DNA from: Rhizopus arrhizus
Lineage: Eukaryota; Mucoromycota; Mucoromycetes; Mucorales; Rhizopodaceae
Direction: 5' to 3'
NCBI GenBank assembly: GCA_024220505.1
Contig: JAKZZE010000039.1
Coordinates: 124,001 to 188,000, forward strand
Length of the DNA: 64,000 bases
Shown: piece by piece, positions 47,346 through 61,350 of the stretch
Layout of the letters: each line of letters starts with the position of its first letter
Position numbering within the stretch: the stretch's first letter is position 1
The notes under the pieces: generated by a model
Databases searched by the model: none
The model's input: only the letters and a program-made list of their open reading frames with translations
Told to the model about the DNA's origin: nothing
Position numbers and translations under genes: made by a program

Positions 47346-50300
47346 ATGTCAACATTTAATACTGTTGAAAGAGAACGCATTTTCCGAAATCCCTCTAATG
47401 AGAGATTTGGAACACCTTCTTTACAAGAGGTTGTCGCGCCTCATATTGAAGCCTTTAATAGTATCTCAGAATTTGGAGAAGGACAGCCGGGTCTGTTAGA
47501 CTACGCTGTCAGAGATATTGGCAGTGTTTCTGTATTCGATAATGCCGACAGCAGTATTAATGTCGATCCTAATGGAAATTCACTTGGTAACAAATTGACA
47601 TATTGGCTTGAGGATGTCAAACTCTTTCAACCTATGGTCAGCGAGCGAGACACAACCACGTTAAAGAGAAGAACATATCCAACCGAATGCCGTGAACGTC
47701 TTTGTACATACCGTGGTAGACTTCAGGGCAAACTCTGTTGGAGAGTGAACAATGGACCTGTTCAGTCTGACATTCGAGATCTTGGACTTGTGCCTATTAT
47801 GATTCGATCCAACCGTTGTAACCTGAAAGACATGTACCCTAAAGATCTTATTGCTCATAATGAAGAATCAGAAGAAATGGGTGGTTACTTTATTGTTAAC
47901 GGTATCGAAAAATTGATTCGTCTCTTGATTGTTCCTCGCCGTAACCATGTTACGGCCATTATTCGTAACTCTTTCCAAAACCGTGGCCCTACGTACTCTA
48001 CTTTTGGTTGTGCTATTCGTTGTGCTCGTCGTGATCAAACAACACTTACCAATACAATTCATTACTTGACAGACGGTAATGTCATGTTCCGTTTTGCTTG
48101 GCGTAAACAAGAATATCTTTTACCTGCCATGCTTGTCTTTAAATCACTCATTGACTGCTCTGACAAGGAAATCTTTGATGCTCTTTGCCAAGGAGATACA
48201 TCAAACACATTCTTGACAGATCGTATCGAATTGTTATTGAGATCTTTCAAAATCTACAATCTCTTCACTCGTGATCAATGTCTGAATTACATTGGTGAAA
48301 AGTTCAGAGTGACCATGGGGCTTGATGATGACCTGACAAATAAAGACATTGGTGAAGAATTAGTAAAGAAACTTATCTTTGTTCATCTGGATAGCAACCG
48401 CGACAAATTCAACCTTTTGGCCTTCATGATCCGTAAACTTTACGCACTTGTGTCTGGTGAATGTGTTGCCGATAATCCAGATGCACCTCAGCACCAAGAA
48501 GTTTTATTAGGTGGACATCTTTACACTATGATTATTAAAGAAAAGATTTATGATTGGTTACAGGCCGTCAAGATGCAAGTTCGTACTGACCTCAGAATAA
48601 ACCCAGCAAAAGTCGACTTTTTCAATAGTAAAAAAAAAAAAATAATAGAACATCTATGTATCTCTCTCTCTCTGACATTTGTTACTAGACACGTATTTCC
48701 AAAACGCTTATCGAAAAGTGAACAGTGATATTGGTAGTAAACTATCTTACTTTTTGGCTACGGGTAATCTTGTCAGTAAAACAGGTCTCGATCTTCAACA
48801 ATTTTCTGGTTTTACGATTGTTGCTGAAAAGCTCAACTTCTTTCGTTATTTGGCTCACTTCCGCTGTATCCATCGTGGTGCTTTCTTTGCTGAATTGAAG
48901 ACTACATCCGTTCGTAAATTGCTTCCTGAAGCTTGGGGTTTCCTTTGTCCTGTACATACACCTGATGGTTCTCCATGTGGTTTGCTGAATCACTTGGCTC
49001 ATAAATGTAAAGTCATCAATGAACCTCTGGACGTCAAGACGATACCTCGTCTGTTAGCATCACTCGGTATCTCTCAAAGTTTCCTTCACACCATCGGCCG
49101 TCCTGGTGATAATGTTGTCATGTTGGATGGTAAGATTGTTGGTTGGTGTACGCCCAAGACTGCCGAAAAAGTAGCACAGAGCTTGAAGGTTTGGAGAGTG
49201 AATGGTGAGAAGGGAATTCCTTTAGATTTGGAAATTGCTCATGTTCCTAACACATACGGTGGTGAATATCCTGGTCTTTATCTCTTCTCAAGCCCTGCAC
49301 GTATGATGCGTCCTGTAAAGTATCTTGGTAATGGTAAAACAGATATGATCGGTACATTTGAACAAGTCTATATGGATATTGCATGTATGGATGATGAAGT
49401 TGTCCCTGGTGTCACTACTCATCAAGAGTTCACGCCTACCAACATTCTTAGTATTATTGCCAATCAAACACCTTTCTCTGATTTTAACCAATCCCCTCGT
49501 AACATGTATCAATGTCAAATGGGTAAGCAAACCATGGGTACACCTTCTACTGTATTCAACCATCGTACGGATAACAAGATGTATCGCATTCAATCTTCAC
49601 AAACACCTGTGGTAAGAACCGAACTCTACAATGAATATGGTTTGGACGGTTGGCCACAAGGTAACAATGCCATTGTGGCTGTCATCTCGTACACTGGTTA
49701 TGATATGGAAGATGCCATGATTTTGAACAAGTCTGCACATGAACGTGGTTTTGGTTATGGTACTGTATACAAGTCTGAAGTAGTTGATTTGAATCAATAT
49801 AGGTCTCGTGGTGAAGCCATCACCTATCGATTTGGTCTTGACCCTATCAAGGGCAAGAAATACAAGAACAAGTTGGGGCCTGATGGTCTTCCTCACATTG
49901 GCGCTCACTTGGTCGCTGATGATCCTCTGTGTTGTTACATTGATGAATCTACGGGTAAGGATGTCATCAAAAAATACAAGGGCCCGGAAGATGCCTATGT
50001 GGACGAAGTGCGTGTCTTGGGTGATGACTCTGGCAATGGAGAACTTCAAAAGGTCCACATCAAATTACGTATCACTCGTTCCCCCGTTATTGGTGACAAG
50101 TTCTCTTCACGTCACGGCCAAAAGGGTGTCTGTTCTCAAAAATACCCTGCGATTGATATGCCATTTACTGAATCTGGTATGCAACCCGACGTGATTATCA
50201 ATCCTCATGCTTTCCCCTCTCGTATGACAATTGGTATGTTTGTGGAAAGTATTGCTGGTAAAGCAGGTGCTTTACATGGTATCGCTCAAGACAGTACACC

Positions 50301-50911
50301 TTTCAAATTCAACGAACAAAACACAGCTGCAGATTACTTTGGTGAGCAGTTGAAAAAGGCTGGCTATAATTACCATGGTAATGAAGCCATGTACTCTGGT
50401 ATCACAGGTGAAGAAATGAAGATGGATATTTACATTGGTGTAAGTTACAGATGTTATATAAACCACTGTTTATTGAAAGGCAGAATCATAGGTTGTTTAT
50501 TATCAACGTCTGAGACATATGGTCAATGACAAGTTCCAAGTGCGTACAACAGGTCCAGTTCATAATCTTACGATGCAACCTGTGAAGGGTCGTAAGAGAC
50601 ACGGTGGTATTCGTTTTGGTGAAATGGAACGTGATTCATTACTTGCACACGGTACCAGTTATTTACTTCAAGATCGTTTGATGAACTGCTCAGATTACTC
50701 TCAAGCCTATGTCTGTAGACTATGTGGATCTTTAGCATCACCTATTTGTACAAAGATTGTGTCATCATTAGGAAACCGTCGTACTTATGAATGTAGATCA
50801 TGTAACACATCAAAGGGCATTGATTTGATTGCTATTCCATATGTATTCAGATACCTCACAACGGAATTAATGAGCATGGGCATCAGACTGAACTTGGGAA
50901 TAAAGCCTTAG
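47346..50911 (+). CDS. rpa2: RNA polymerase I second-largest subunit (RPA135/RPA2)
   Basis: Three exons (47346-48627, 48689-50439, 50492-50911), 1150 aa. It forms the beta-like half of Pol I, which makes rRNA in the nucleolus. The Pol I-specific block [20 protein letters not shown] distinguishes it from the Pol II and III subunits. Catalytic-core motifs are [40 protein letters not shown] and [16 protein letters not shown]; the hybrid-binding region [20 protein letters not shown] follows. The C-terminal zinc site reads [12 protein letters not shown] then YECRSCN. Introns are 61 and 52 nt. Length fits the family (about 1,130-1,200 aa). Confidence 0.97.
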
Positions 50912-51198
50912 AAAATCTTACCTCCCCCTTTCCCCCCTTTTTTTTAATATCATCATTATGCGCCCTACACTTTTTTTTATTTTTTTATTGTTGTATAATA
51001 AAACACATGGCATAGACTTTTATAAAAAAAATTTAATGAATTAGGAGATTTTTTTTTTGACATTGACATCTGGACTTGGGGCAAAACTCTTTTATTGAAT
51101 ATTTTAATAATCTTGAAGCATTATCTATTTATTTTTTCTTCTTTTTTTTTTTTTAAAAAAAAAAAATACAATTATTACTATTCTTACTGCTTCAAAAT

Positions 51199-52684
51199 AT
51201 GGTCAAATACATTAAAACTATTTCTTATATTGTTCTCCTTATATCTCACGATGTTTTCGGTCACAGAGTTCATTCTATCAAAGCAACCAATCATCCTCCT
51301 CCTACAGCCGTCGATTCAGCCGATTTTGCACAGACGTCGCCTGTCTGGCTCAAAGGCATCCACGGTCCACCGGGTTCGATCGTTGCCCTAAGCTACCCAG
51401 AGGAGGATAAGATGAAAGCCGGGGCTCTTTCTGAAGATCTCTTTCAGCTCGACGTCAAACGTTACCCGGAACCCAACCAACAACCCTCGACAGACCATCC
51501 AGAGGTCCAGTCGGTTTTAAGACTTTTGGATTTTAGCAAGATTCCCAGCATCCAACCTCGAAAGGTAAAAGATTGGACCCTGGACGTATCCAGATACGAT
51601 GTGGCCAAGGATCCAGACTGCTGGTGGTCAGCCACGGTCTGTAAGAAGCCCAAGGTGAAATATATTCCCGAAGACATCTACATGTGTCCCCGCAAAGGGG
51701 ATTGGGGCCTGAATTACGATGATGGTCCGTACAAGGCTTGGTGGCCGACGACCGAGAAAGACAAAGAATACGATCAGCCTCGGCTTTATAACTTTTTGCT
51801 AGAACACGGCAAACAAAAAGCGACTTTGTTTTGTAAGTCAAAGGAGGAAGAGATGTATTGCTGATTCAAAAAAAAAACTTTTAGTTGTCGGATCCAATGT
51901 GTTAAAATTTCCTGCGGCTGCGATTCGAGCACTGAACGATGGACATGTTCTCTGCTCACACACTTGGTCTCATCCTCAAATGACCACCTTGACCGATGCA
52001 GAAGTCGTCGCTCAGCTCTATTGGACTCAGAAGGTGATCAAGGAAACCACGGGCGTCACACCCAAATGCTGGCGTCCACCTTATGGCGATGTAGATGATC
52101 GTGTTCGAGCGATTGCTTGGCAAATGGGCATGAGAACGATCTTGTGGGACCAAGATTCGTTTGACTGGAATTTGGTAACATAGTGACATAGAGCATGTTC
52201 TTTACAGATATTCATCTACCCATTTAGTCTGGTGGCCATATCAGTGCAAAAGTAATCGACAGCTACTTTAGGAGTTGGATCACTTCTAGAAAGAATGGGA
52301 CTGATAATGCGCATGGACATGTCACTCTGGTATGAAAGAAAAAGCCTTATGATCTTGTACTGAATTCTAGGATAGCAACATGAAAATAGTAATGAAACCA
52401 TCATCATGTCAGAAAAATGGCTACCAAGGATACAAAAGAACTTTCGAGTGATGCCAATCCATCAGTGTAATAACGACCCACATCCTTATTGGGAAGAGTC
52501 TTGGGTGTACCCTACACTGAAAGAACAATCCCATAAATCATCAGATAAAAAGGTTAAATTTGTTGACAACTCGTCAAGAGACAAGGATGAGACGTTAGTC
52601 ACAAGTTTAGGAAGAAAACAGGATATGAATCGAGTGATTCGATTGCCCTTGACGGTCATGACGATTGCATACTTTATCCTTTGA
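51199..52684 (+). CDS. CE4 chitin deacetylase, secreted and probably GPI-anchored
   Basis: Four exons (51199-51832, 51885-52174, 52228-52329, 52376-52684), 444 aa. A signal peptide is visible (YIKTISYIVLLISHDVFG). The catalytic NodB domain has LNYDDGPY (catalytic base and metal Asp), HVLCSHTWSHPQMT (metal His pair), WRPPYGDVDDRVRAIAWQMG and ILWDQDSFDWN. The last exon contains HENSNETIIMSEKWLP. A Ser-containing region precedes a hydrophobic end (RVIRLPLTVMTIAYFIL), typical of a GPI-attachment signal. These enzymes turn chitin into chitosan, the main wall polymer of Mucoromycota. The catalytic metal triad is complete. A preceding A/T hairpin-like run at 51142-51169 marks the promoter. Confidence 0.93.
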
Positions 52685-54794
52685 ATAGATTGTAACATTT
52701 ATAAATTGAGAATAAACCTCTTGTCTTTATTGTTCACTCTCACTTTTTGTGTTGTATCATTCTTGATTTATTTCAAACATGTAATAAAGGAGATGTTGAC
52801 AGGCCCAGATGGTAAGGTGGCCTATTGAATTGGGAGGAAAAAGGTGGCAAAGCTTACATAATCATCTCCACTGGCTATTACACAAAAAACCCCAGAAGAG
52901 ATTGCCTTGTACGGAAAAGGAAACAGAAATAAAACATTGTGTTCTACAAAATCATGAGATGATTGTATAATAGATCGCTTTTGTAGTTGATACTTGCAAA
53001 TAGAAAAGAAAGAGGATGTTGGTTAAACAGTGGAATCATATTAACAAAATGACAAGTAGTAGAAGAGACGGGAAGAAAAAAAGGGGGAAGAAGGAAAGGG
53101 GGGAGGGGATTATTTTTTATACAAATGTGTATGAATTAAGCTGCTTTTTTTTTCCAAATAATTTTTGTCTTTTTTTTTTGTTCCTCGCCTTTTTTTTATA
53201 TTTTTATTTTCTATTGAAATAGATGAATAAAATATATAAAAAAGATGTCTTATAAATACTACCATATTTTATGACCACAGTGAGGACACCAAGTAGTTGT
53301 ATAATAAACTTTATGTAATAAACAATAATTGCTCGGTGCACTATTATTTTGACTTGACTTGTGTTTATACATTATTTATGATAATAGAAGGAAAAAGAAG
53401 AAAAAAAAAAATAAAAAAGAAAAGAGTGTACATTTAAAAAAGGATACAGAATATAAATAGCAAATGATTATTATTTTTGTATTACAATAAAATGTTCATT
53501 TATTGTTCATTATAGCAAGTCAAAAAGTGATCTTTTACTTGCCATAGTCACTGATTAAATATGAAAATAAATTACAAGATAACCCAAATAACACATTCAT
53601 TTTTATTCTCATCCTATCAATGCATGCTCTCAAGATAACAAAGAGAGTTGTGATGCAGAATCAAGTCAACTCTTCCTTTGCAATAATGATAATAAAAAAA
53701 AAACTTTGCAAACATTGTAGTACAAATGCTTTTTCTATCGGAAAAAAGTAGAGAAACATTGTTGTTATTCTAGCAAATACATGACATAAAAGTGAAATGG
53801 AATGAATAATCTCTACAAAAATAACCTACAGCAGGAATGCTACTCATATCGACTGTCCCCCCTCCCCTTGATCATTCATTGATTGTCCGCATTTATCTTT
53901 TTTGTAATTAAATATTCATGTCACTTTTAATTTGCTGTTGATCTAAAATGAGCACATGAATTTCTTTTTGTTTTGTTTTATAAGGATTTAATTCTTTATT
54001 TTCACTATAATAGAATCACAAGGACATTCGTCAAACGTTTCTCATCATCATTTGTTCTCCCTGTCCGAGACTGTAGTACCAACCTGGACTGTGCTTTCAA
54101 ACATCGTATGAGGCTAAATCTCTTTTTAAACACAAACCTACTATAGGATTGATATTATATTTTAAGGCTGTTTATCTTGTAGATTTGTTTTCTAAAGCAT
54201 TCAGAGTGTAAGCTGTGAATCATGATACATCCGTTTCACTTGTCAAAAAAAAAAGAGACGGTGGCAACATATTAGCTACAAGGTTGTGTGTTTTGTGTAA
54301 CAATTTACATTTTTATTATCTGCTTGTACATTAGACTCTCAACATGCTTTGCTGACCCCAAATTACTTGTAGAAAAAAAAAATTGAATGGCAAGCGAGTC
54401 ATCAAGTATCCATGTTATTTCAAGCCTGAGATTGACTGCTGCTGCTTCACTTTCACCCATTAAAAAATAGTAGGGTTATGTCACAGTGTGAAATCTTTCA
54501 CTTGCCACTTTGAATGTCTGTCAAAATTGTTTTTAAAGTGTGTCGTGCTAAGGTTGTAGAAAGAGGCCCCGTTATTCCTATTTTGTATCCTGTAGTATAC
54601 CGCCTCTATTTTTTTTTCAAACTTCAAAGGCTCATGTTCAATTGGCAATAGGAAGCCTAATGATCTTTAGGAAATCGTATCAACGTCTTGTACAACATGA
54701 CATTGACTCTGGTTGTCATACCCTAAAAAAAAGTATAAATAGGAACGGTTTTCAGATTGACAAGTATTTCTACTTTTTTTTTTTCTCATCTATT
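52685..54794. other. 2.1-kb intergenic region, GAPDH promoter at right end
   Basis: AT-rich, no gene recognised. It contains A/G- and T-rich stretches (53060-53225, 53395-53425). The long upstream region plus TATA box fits a strongly expressed GAPDH gene. Confidence 0.5.
54734..54740 (+). promoter_or_regulatory. TATA box of GAPDH gene
   Basis: TATAAAT located 55 bases before the ATG, followed by a T-run just before the start codon. The spacing suits a short 5' UTR. Position and sequence are direct; function is inferred. Confidence 0.6.
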
Positions 54795-55985
<1,191 letters not shown>

Positions 55986-56235
55986 ACTCACCGCATGACG
56001 AAAAGCATGAAAAGGCATGTTTCAAATAAAATCTTGGTTGTCTTCTTTAGACCATCACAAAAGTTTGAACGTGAGAAAATAAAAACAGGTTTTCTTTGAC
56101 TCTTGAAGAACACATGTATAACCTATCAAGGTAGTACAGCAATGCTAGTCTCTGAAACAGAAACTTTTGAGAAAAATATTGTAACAAGTCCTATGTTGAC
56201 TAAATCTAAGCAAGATATTTTGATTTATTTACAAT

Positions 56236-58615
56236 TTATAATTTAAAATCGTCTAATTTCTCAATTAACAGTTGACATCTAACATGCAAACGACTGTCCC
56301 AATCCGAATCACCACTGTTATCGGATGTAACTGAGTCATTTATATGGTTATTATCTACATTATTATTATTTGTATTCTGTCGGTGGCTTAATTGTCTTTC
56401 GCACTTTTGGATCCAGTGCTCTGCTTCTTTTAATAGCTTATGACACTTTACTTTTTCACTGGTCTGAAGAAGCTTGAAACAATTCAGGGCAGCCAATTCA
56501 TAATAAACATGAGGCAATACCCACTTATCTTCACCCATTCCATCCTCTAGTTGAATCGCCTTTCTCAAATGCTTGTCTGCAAGATCATGATCCCCTAGTT
56601 CCCGCGCACTGACACCCAGCAAGAGATAAAGTTGTACAACGTCTGGCCCAATGTCTTCTTTTTTTGATCCTACTTCCAAAGTATGTTCAATCGTACGTTT
56701 CATGGATTGAACCATCTCTTTCGTAAGCTGTGAGAATCCATTCCAAAGGTAAATAAGCTCCCATAATGGATTGACAACGATCGCGTTCTTTAAGCAAGTA
56801 CCATCCAGCATGAAATCATCTAGATTCGTATTGCTAGTTCCACACATGCTTTTTGCTTTCCAGTGTTTAATCTTTCTTTCAGCAAATATCTCATTTGGAA
56901 GTAGTTTGCCACCCAATTGTCTTTTGCGTTTCAAAATACCGGGTATTTGCATGAATTCAATCGCTGCCTTGTCATATTCTTCATCAGCAAACATACAGCA
57001 GGTAGCGATATAGTGATAAAATGCTCTTGACCAATTGTTCATACTTTCAAGTCGGAAAAACGTTTCTGACGCTTGGAAATAATCACCCAAGAAGATTTGT
57101 CCCCTATGTGTACATCAGTTAAAGAAAGAGAGGGTAAAAGGGAGTGCTTTACCAGCCCATTTCATAAACTGCCAATGCTTGTAATTGAGCCAATTCACAG
57201 ACCATCCTGTCCTTCTTTTTCTGAGGTAAAGATTGAAGCTTTCCCGTAAATAAGTCGATTCGAATGCTTTCCCTACGCCTCGCATCTCTCAATATCTCCA
57301 CACCTCTTCTCGTCTTCCCTTCCATTTTACATAATTTCCCTTCCAACAATTTCCATATTTTACCGCTAGGGAACGAGGTCTTCATCTGATCTAATATCTC
57401 GCGTGCATTTCCTAGACTGAGTGAATTGGGCAAGAGCCGTGGGTGAATAAATAAAGAGAGATTGGTATAATACGCAAGTAGAGATAATGCTGAAAGCGAG
57501 GAATAAAGTCCGAGGTTTTTGAATGATTTTTGTAATAAGTGAAGTGCAAAAGGACGAGAGGACCGAAATCCGAGGGTGTTTAATATCTTGTTGACTGTTA
57601 AAAGATGAGTCAAGGATCATGCGAGTGTAAAGAACTTACTCTTTGGTGGCAGTAAAGAAAACACGAGACTAAACAATCCAATACCAAAAAAGATACCACT
57701 TTCTATCGCATTTTCGATAATCATCACATCTCTCGATTCATCCATATAATAAGATGAATCCATCGTTGACATCGGTCTTTGCTTTTTTATGTTCACATCC
57801 AAGTGCGTCAAATGATCAAAACTGACTTTTCTATCTACCGCTGCAAACAAGCTCAATCTCTTTTCGTGAGGTGAATACAATGAATGTCTTCTTTCTTCAG
57901 GCATCTTCTTTCGCAAGTGAGTAGCATATTCCGATGCTTTTTGACCGGTGACTGTCTCAAACATTTGGTCATAGAGTTTGTAAGCCTTCCTTAGTTTATA
58001 GGCTGCCTTCATATACTCCAACCAACTGTTCTTTAAGAATTGAATGGTGGATGACATCAGCATACAGTTGGTGGCCAAGAGTTCATAGTGTATCTCAGGT
58101 GAGCGTATTTTTTTCGTTGAGTGATGATTATCAAACGAGATGGATATCAAATCAACCTCAGTGTTCTCTTGTTCATGTTTACTTTTATGCCAACTCTTTC
58201 TCCGCACTTTTTTAATAAATTGTCTTGCCAATATCTCAGCTGCGGTAATACGCTCTAGAGCAACCTGTATCTTTTCAGATTCAAATCCGAGCATGGCTTC
58301 CACATAAGCCATTAAAGCAAATCCAACAGCATGGAAAGGTGACTCTTGATGATGTTGCATAAATATGGTTTGTGCCAATTCAAATTCATCATTAAAAAAG
58401 GCATCCTGTTTATTGTATTAATAAACCATTCCTTCTCATTCTCTCTTCTTTACCAAACCCTTTTGTGTTTCACTTATCCAATAAGCAGTCATCTGTGGTG
58501 AAGGCATCGAACTATCCTCTTTAGAAGAGAGTCCAACAAAGGCTGCTGTGTTATTGGCGGCATATTTTATAGATGAAGTTGTTAGTTTAGATAAAGTATT
58601 TAATTGTCGAAGCAT
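56236..58615 (-). CDS. iml2: IML2/TTC39-family TPR protein (mitochondrial outer membrane / lipid-droplet linked)
   Basis: Four exons (58615-58454, 58405-57640, 57594-57153, 57103-56236), 745 aa. Family hallmarks are an N-terminal region with DAFFNDEFELAQTIFMQHHQ and ESPFHAVGFALMAYVEAMLG, a central SGIFFGIGLFSLVFSLLPPK, and the TPR-rich C-terminal half (KIWKLLEGKLCKMEGKTRRG, ALAVYEMGWGQIFLGDYFQA, WSRAFYHYIATCCMFADEEY). Yeast Iml2 clears protein inclusions with the help of lipid droplets; TTC39 proteins are its animal relatives. The tail (QNTNNNNVDNNHINDSVTSD) is low complexity. An ~30-nt T-tract (58662-58691) lies upstream. All intron phases agree. Confidence 0.88.
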
Positions 58616-58659
58616 TCTAAAGAAGTAGGGAAGAAAGGAAAAAAGAAGAAAATATTTTT

Positions 58660-58694
<35 letters not shown>

Positions 58695-58820
58695 TATTTC
58701 CTCCTTTTTTGATTACTGTTTGAGGTTTAGCCGTAATACATCTTGTTTACTTTAAAAGGAGATCGCGTGCGTTGTCATCATTGAAATTGTGACACATAGA
58801 AATATAAAATCCGAAGTTTA

Positions 58821-59686
58821 TTAATAAGGTTTGAATTTTCTATTTTGTTTTAATTTCGCAATCTTTGCTTTGTCTTCTTCAAACTTTCTTCTTAATTCTG
58901 ATAATTCATTCATCTTCTTGTCTCTCATCTGGAATCGATAAAAGTCGATCAATTCCTTCTTTTTAGGCTTTGATCTCATTGTTTCCGCTACATCGGCTGA
59001 GACAGCACCTACACTAATTGAACCATCTGTCGTTTTAGCCTTCTTGTGACGAACGACGACTGTGAACCCATCATCATCCATCTTGTTCATTCTTTCTAAT
59101 GTCTCTCTCTCCTTTCTATATTGGTCTTCCTTGAACTTTATCATAAATGTATCTACTTCTTCTTGAAGTTTCTTTGCATCTGGCCTTGACAATTCATATC
59201 TCGCCACATAACCTTATATCCTATGAGTCTTCCTTGTTTCATATGAATAACCTACTTACGTTCAAATCCCAATGGTTTTTCATTTTCACTTTCTTTTGCC
59301 CACTTCTTTTCAACTCGCTGCATATTTAATATTTCGCTTATATCTTTACTCTTCTCAAACACAACATGAGCTGAGGATCCACTTGTCAACAGCTGTCTCC
59401 ATTTTGTAGAATCTTCTTCCACTGAACCATACTTAATTTGAGTAATGGCATGTCCCTTGAATAGCTTACGAATATGTCTATCTGTTGTATCCACTGGCAA
59501 ATTTAATAAAAATAAAGTACGATCTTTAGTCTTTGTGTCTTCTGTTAATTTGCTTTCATGTTTTCTCATGTATATATAATGGCGCACTTTGTCTTCATTC
59601 ACTATAACAGGGAGTATTTTGAAGCTTTGGAAATCCTCTAATCTCGTTATTGATGTCTCTTCTGCTTGTACTTTGTTCTTTGTCAT
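58821..59686 (-). CDS. rrp7: ribosomal RNA-processing protein 7 (RRP7)
   Basis: Two exons (59686-59260 and 59212-58821), 272 aa. The first ATG is at 59686; the longer frame begins with TTG. Residues ~45-125 form an RRM-like fold (RTLFLLNLPVDTTDRHIRKL, HAITQIKYGSVEEDSTKWRQ, SSAHVVFEKSKDI). The C-terminal RRP7 domain reads DEDGFT-like MDDDGFTVVVRHKKAKTTDG then KKKELIDFYRFQMRDKKMNE, ending in LRRKFEEDKAKIAKLKQNRK. Rrp7 acts with the UTP-C/CURI complex in 18S rRNA maturation in the nucleolus. It is in line with RPA135 as another ribosome-biogenesis gene nearby, without sign of co-regulation. Confidence 0.92.
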
Positions 59687-59783
59687 TTGCTTCAATGCGA
59701 TTAAAAATATAAAAAAAAGAAAAGAGAAAAGTTTAAAAGCTGTGGCGTCAATTAAAAATAGTCACGATTCCCATTACTTTCGA

Positions 59784-60165
59784 TGGATGAAAATTTCAAC
59801 GTTTATTGAAACTCCCAAAAAGTTCAAGTATATAAAACAGCGATTTTTTATTCTTTTGCTCTTGATCCCTTAAGGGATTTTTTCAGTCTTTGACGTTTCA
59901 TTTGATCTGGCTTGGGCAAACATGGTGTCTTGAAACATCGTGCGGTCATTTGAGCCTTTGAATAAAAGTATTGTTTTATCGTATGAAACAGTGATCAAAC
60001 ATTTTCACCCTTGAACCCATAAGGAGTTTTCAGATTCTACTCATTTTTTGGTCTGAACCGGGCGAAAATGATGAAAGCTAAATCATGATGCGCCCATTTT
60101 GGGTTTCATTTTATCTGTCAATAAAATAAATGCTTAAACGTATCAAACAGTGACTTTTAAAAACA
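59784..60165 (+). repeat. LINE-tail-like start followed by two degenerate ~150-bp repeat units
   Basis: 59784-59850 (TGGATGAAAATTTCAACG, then TTTATTGAAACTC) resembles the outer arm of the 13-18 kb element next to its poly-T. Two units follow, marked by AAACAGYGAT at about 59836, 59986 and 60145. Each has a CCCTTxxAAGGxxTTTT palindrome-like start, a GATCTGxCxxGGGC-like centre and a CATxxTGCG segment. A third related unit lies at 63075-63235. The shared GTATGAAACAGTGA motif also occurs in both outer arms at 13195 and 18347. Confidence 0.6.
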
Positions 60166-60468
60166 AAAGATATTACTATTAAATTCTGGGTTTTATTATT
60201 TTTTTTGTATTTTTTTAAAATTTTATGACAATGAGCATGTAGCAACGAAGTGTGCAATGTTGCCCGAGCCAGTTATGAATATAAGAGAATAAAAAACCTT
60301 CTTAAGGGACAAGAAGGGAAAAAAGAGAAAGAAAAAGAAAAAGAAAAGGAAAAAGAAAAGAGCAAATTATTTGAAATATGAATAAATAGAAGAGGAGGAA
60401 GAAAGAAAAAGTAAATAGAAATAAAAATTTAATACAAACCAGATCAAGTACCAGAAAGACTCATACTA

Positions 60469-60806
60469 TTACTTGGGTAACCAATTCAACAGCTTGACAC
60501 CAGGGTCAACAGGAGGAGGAGGGCATTCATCATGAAAATAATAATCCAGTTCATGGAAAATCGTACATAGGATAGGCCATAAAGTAAACCAGCTATGAGT
60601 AGCAGTAGGACGAGGTTTATGTAATGGTAGTAAATTAAGAAGGAAAGAGATTAGATCTTCAATTGAGCGAGACAAGTACAGACGGTGATGAACATGTAAA
60701 CAGTCAAAAGCATGTCGACGACTCCAGTTATGATCAGGATGGAAGATGCATTCTTTAGGTTTACCACCAGGTAGCCAACCAAGACGCCAGCGAAGAAAAG
60801 ATATTA
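60469..60806 (-). pseudogene. LINE ORF2 C-terminal tail, left copy
   Basis: Open on the minus strand from about 60800 to the stop at 60469: FLRWRLGWLPGGKPKECIFH, DHNWSRRHAFDCLHVHHRL, EDLISFLLNLLPLHKP, LWPILCTIFHELDYYFHDEC and LLNWLPK. The right-hand copy at 62690-63036 repeats the same blocks. The RWRLGWLPGG and H-x-DCLxxHxRL words and their position before the stop fit the C-terminus of non-LTR retrotransposon ORF2 as seen in early-diverging fungi. Only the tail is present; upstream it abuts the Tc1-like element. Confidence 0.65.
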
Positions 60807-60824
60807 CAGTATTTCCACTTCAAT

Positions 60825-61238
60825 TTTTTTTTAAAGGTTATTTTATTCAGGTATAAATTCATGACAAAGAAAGTGAATGTTATGGTTGCAACAGTCATCT
60901 TTTAAGTATACCCAACCTTTTGTTTCCTTGAATTCATGATAGCTTTCACAATCTTGTTCCTGTAACTTTTTGCTTAATGTTTCTACAAATTCAGTGCTGA
61001 ACTCTTGTGGTATCTCTAAATGAAATCTCTTGTATACTGAAGTGGATGCTGTATGGAAAATATATTTGTATCTTATTTTCGTTCTTGAAATACGCTCAAG
61101 TTCAAAGCACATAGTTCAATCCTTGATATTGACTCAGTTTCAGAATTTAGACAAGATATATATTTTTTAAACTTCCTAACACCCTATAGTAGTAAAGAAA
61201 AACGAAAATTACGACCAAAAGTGACGTCTCACTTCAAT
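60825..61238 (-). mobile_element. poly(A)-tailed retroposed insertion splitting the transposon's left end
   Basis: The 9-base word CACTTCAAT occurs once in the transposon's right repeat but twice on the left, at 60816-60824 and 61230-61238, flanking this segment. On the minus strand the segment ends with GAATAAAATAACC followed by about nine A directly against the duplicated word. Target duplication plus AATAAA and poly(A) point to reverse-transcribed RNA inserted by LINE machinery. The right repeat shows the uninterrupted state. Confidence 0.7.
60843..61112 (-). CDS. 89-codon ORF within the retroposed insertion, unknown
   Basis: Encodes a small charged protein rich in Glu, Lys, Cys and His (FELERISRTKIRYKYIFHTA, VETLSKKLQEQDCESYHEFK, DCCNHNIHFLCHEFIPE). 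No family recognised. It occupies most of the inserted cDNA and ends 6 bases before the AATAAA-containing 3' UTR, so it could be the 3' part of a captured host transcript. Whether it is expressed is unknown. Confidence 0.4.
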   Translation of the reverse strand: MCFELERISRTKIRYKYIFHTASTSVYKRFHLEIPQEFSTEFVETLSKKLQEQDCESYHEFKETKGWVYLKDDCCNHNIHFLCHEFIPE

Positions 61239-61350
61239 CAAATGAACTTGCTTATTTCGTCCATTTGTGTACCTTTATTTCGACTAAAAATAAGTTCGAC
61301 CAAGCTGAAGTGAGCTTTCAACTAAAATTCCTTTTATTAATTTTTTGTTA

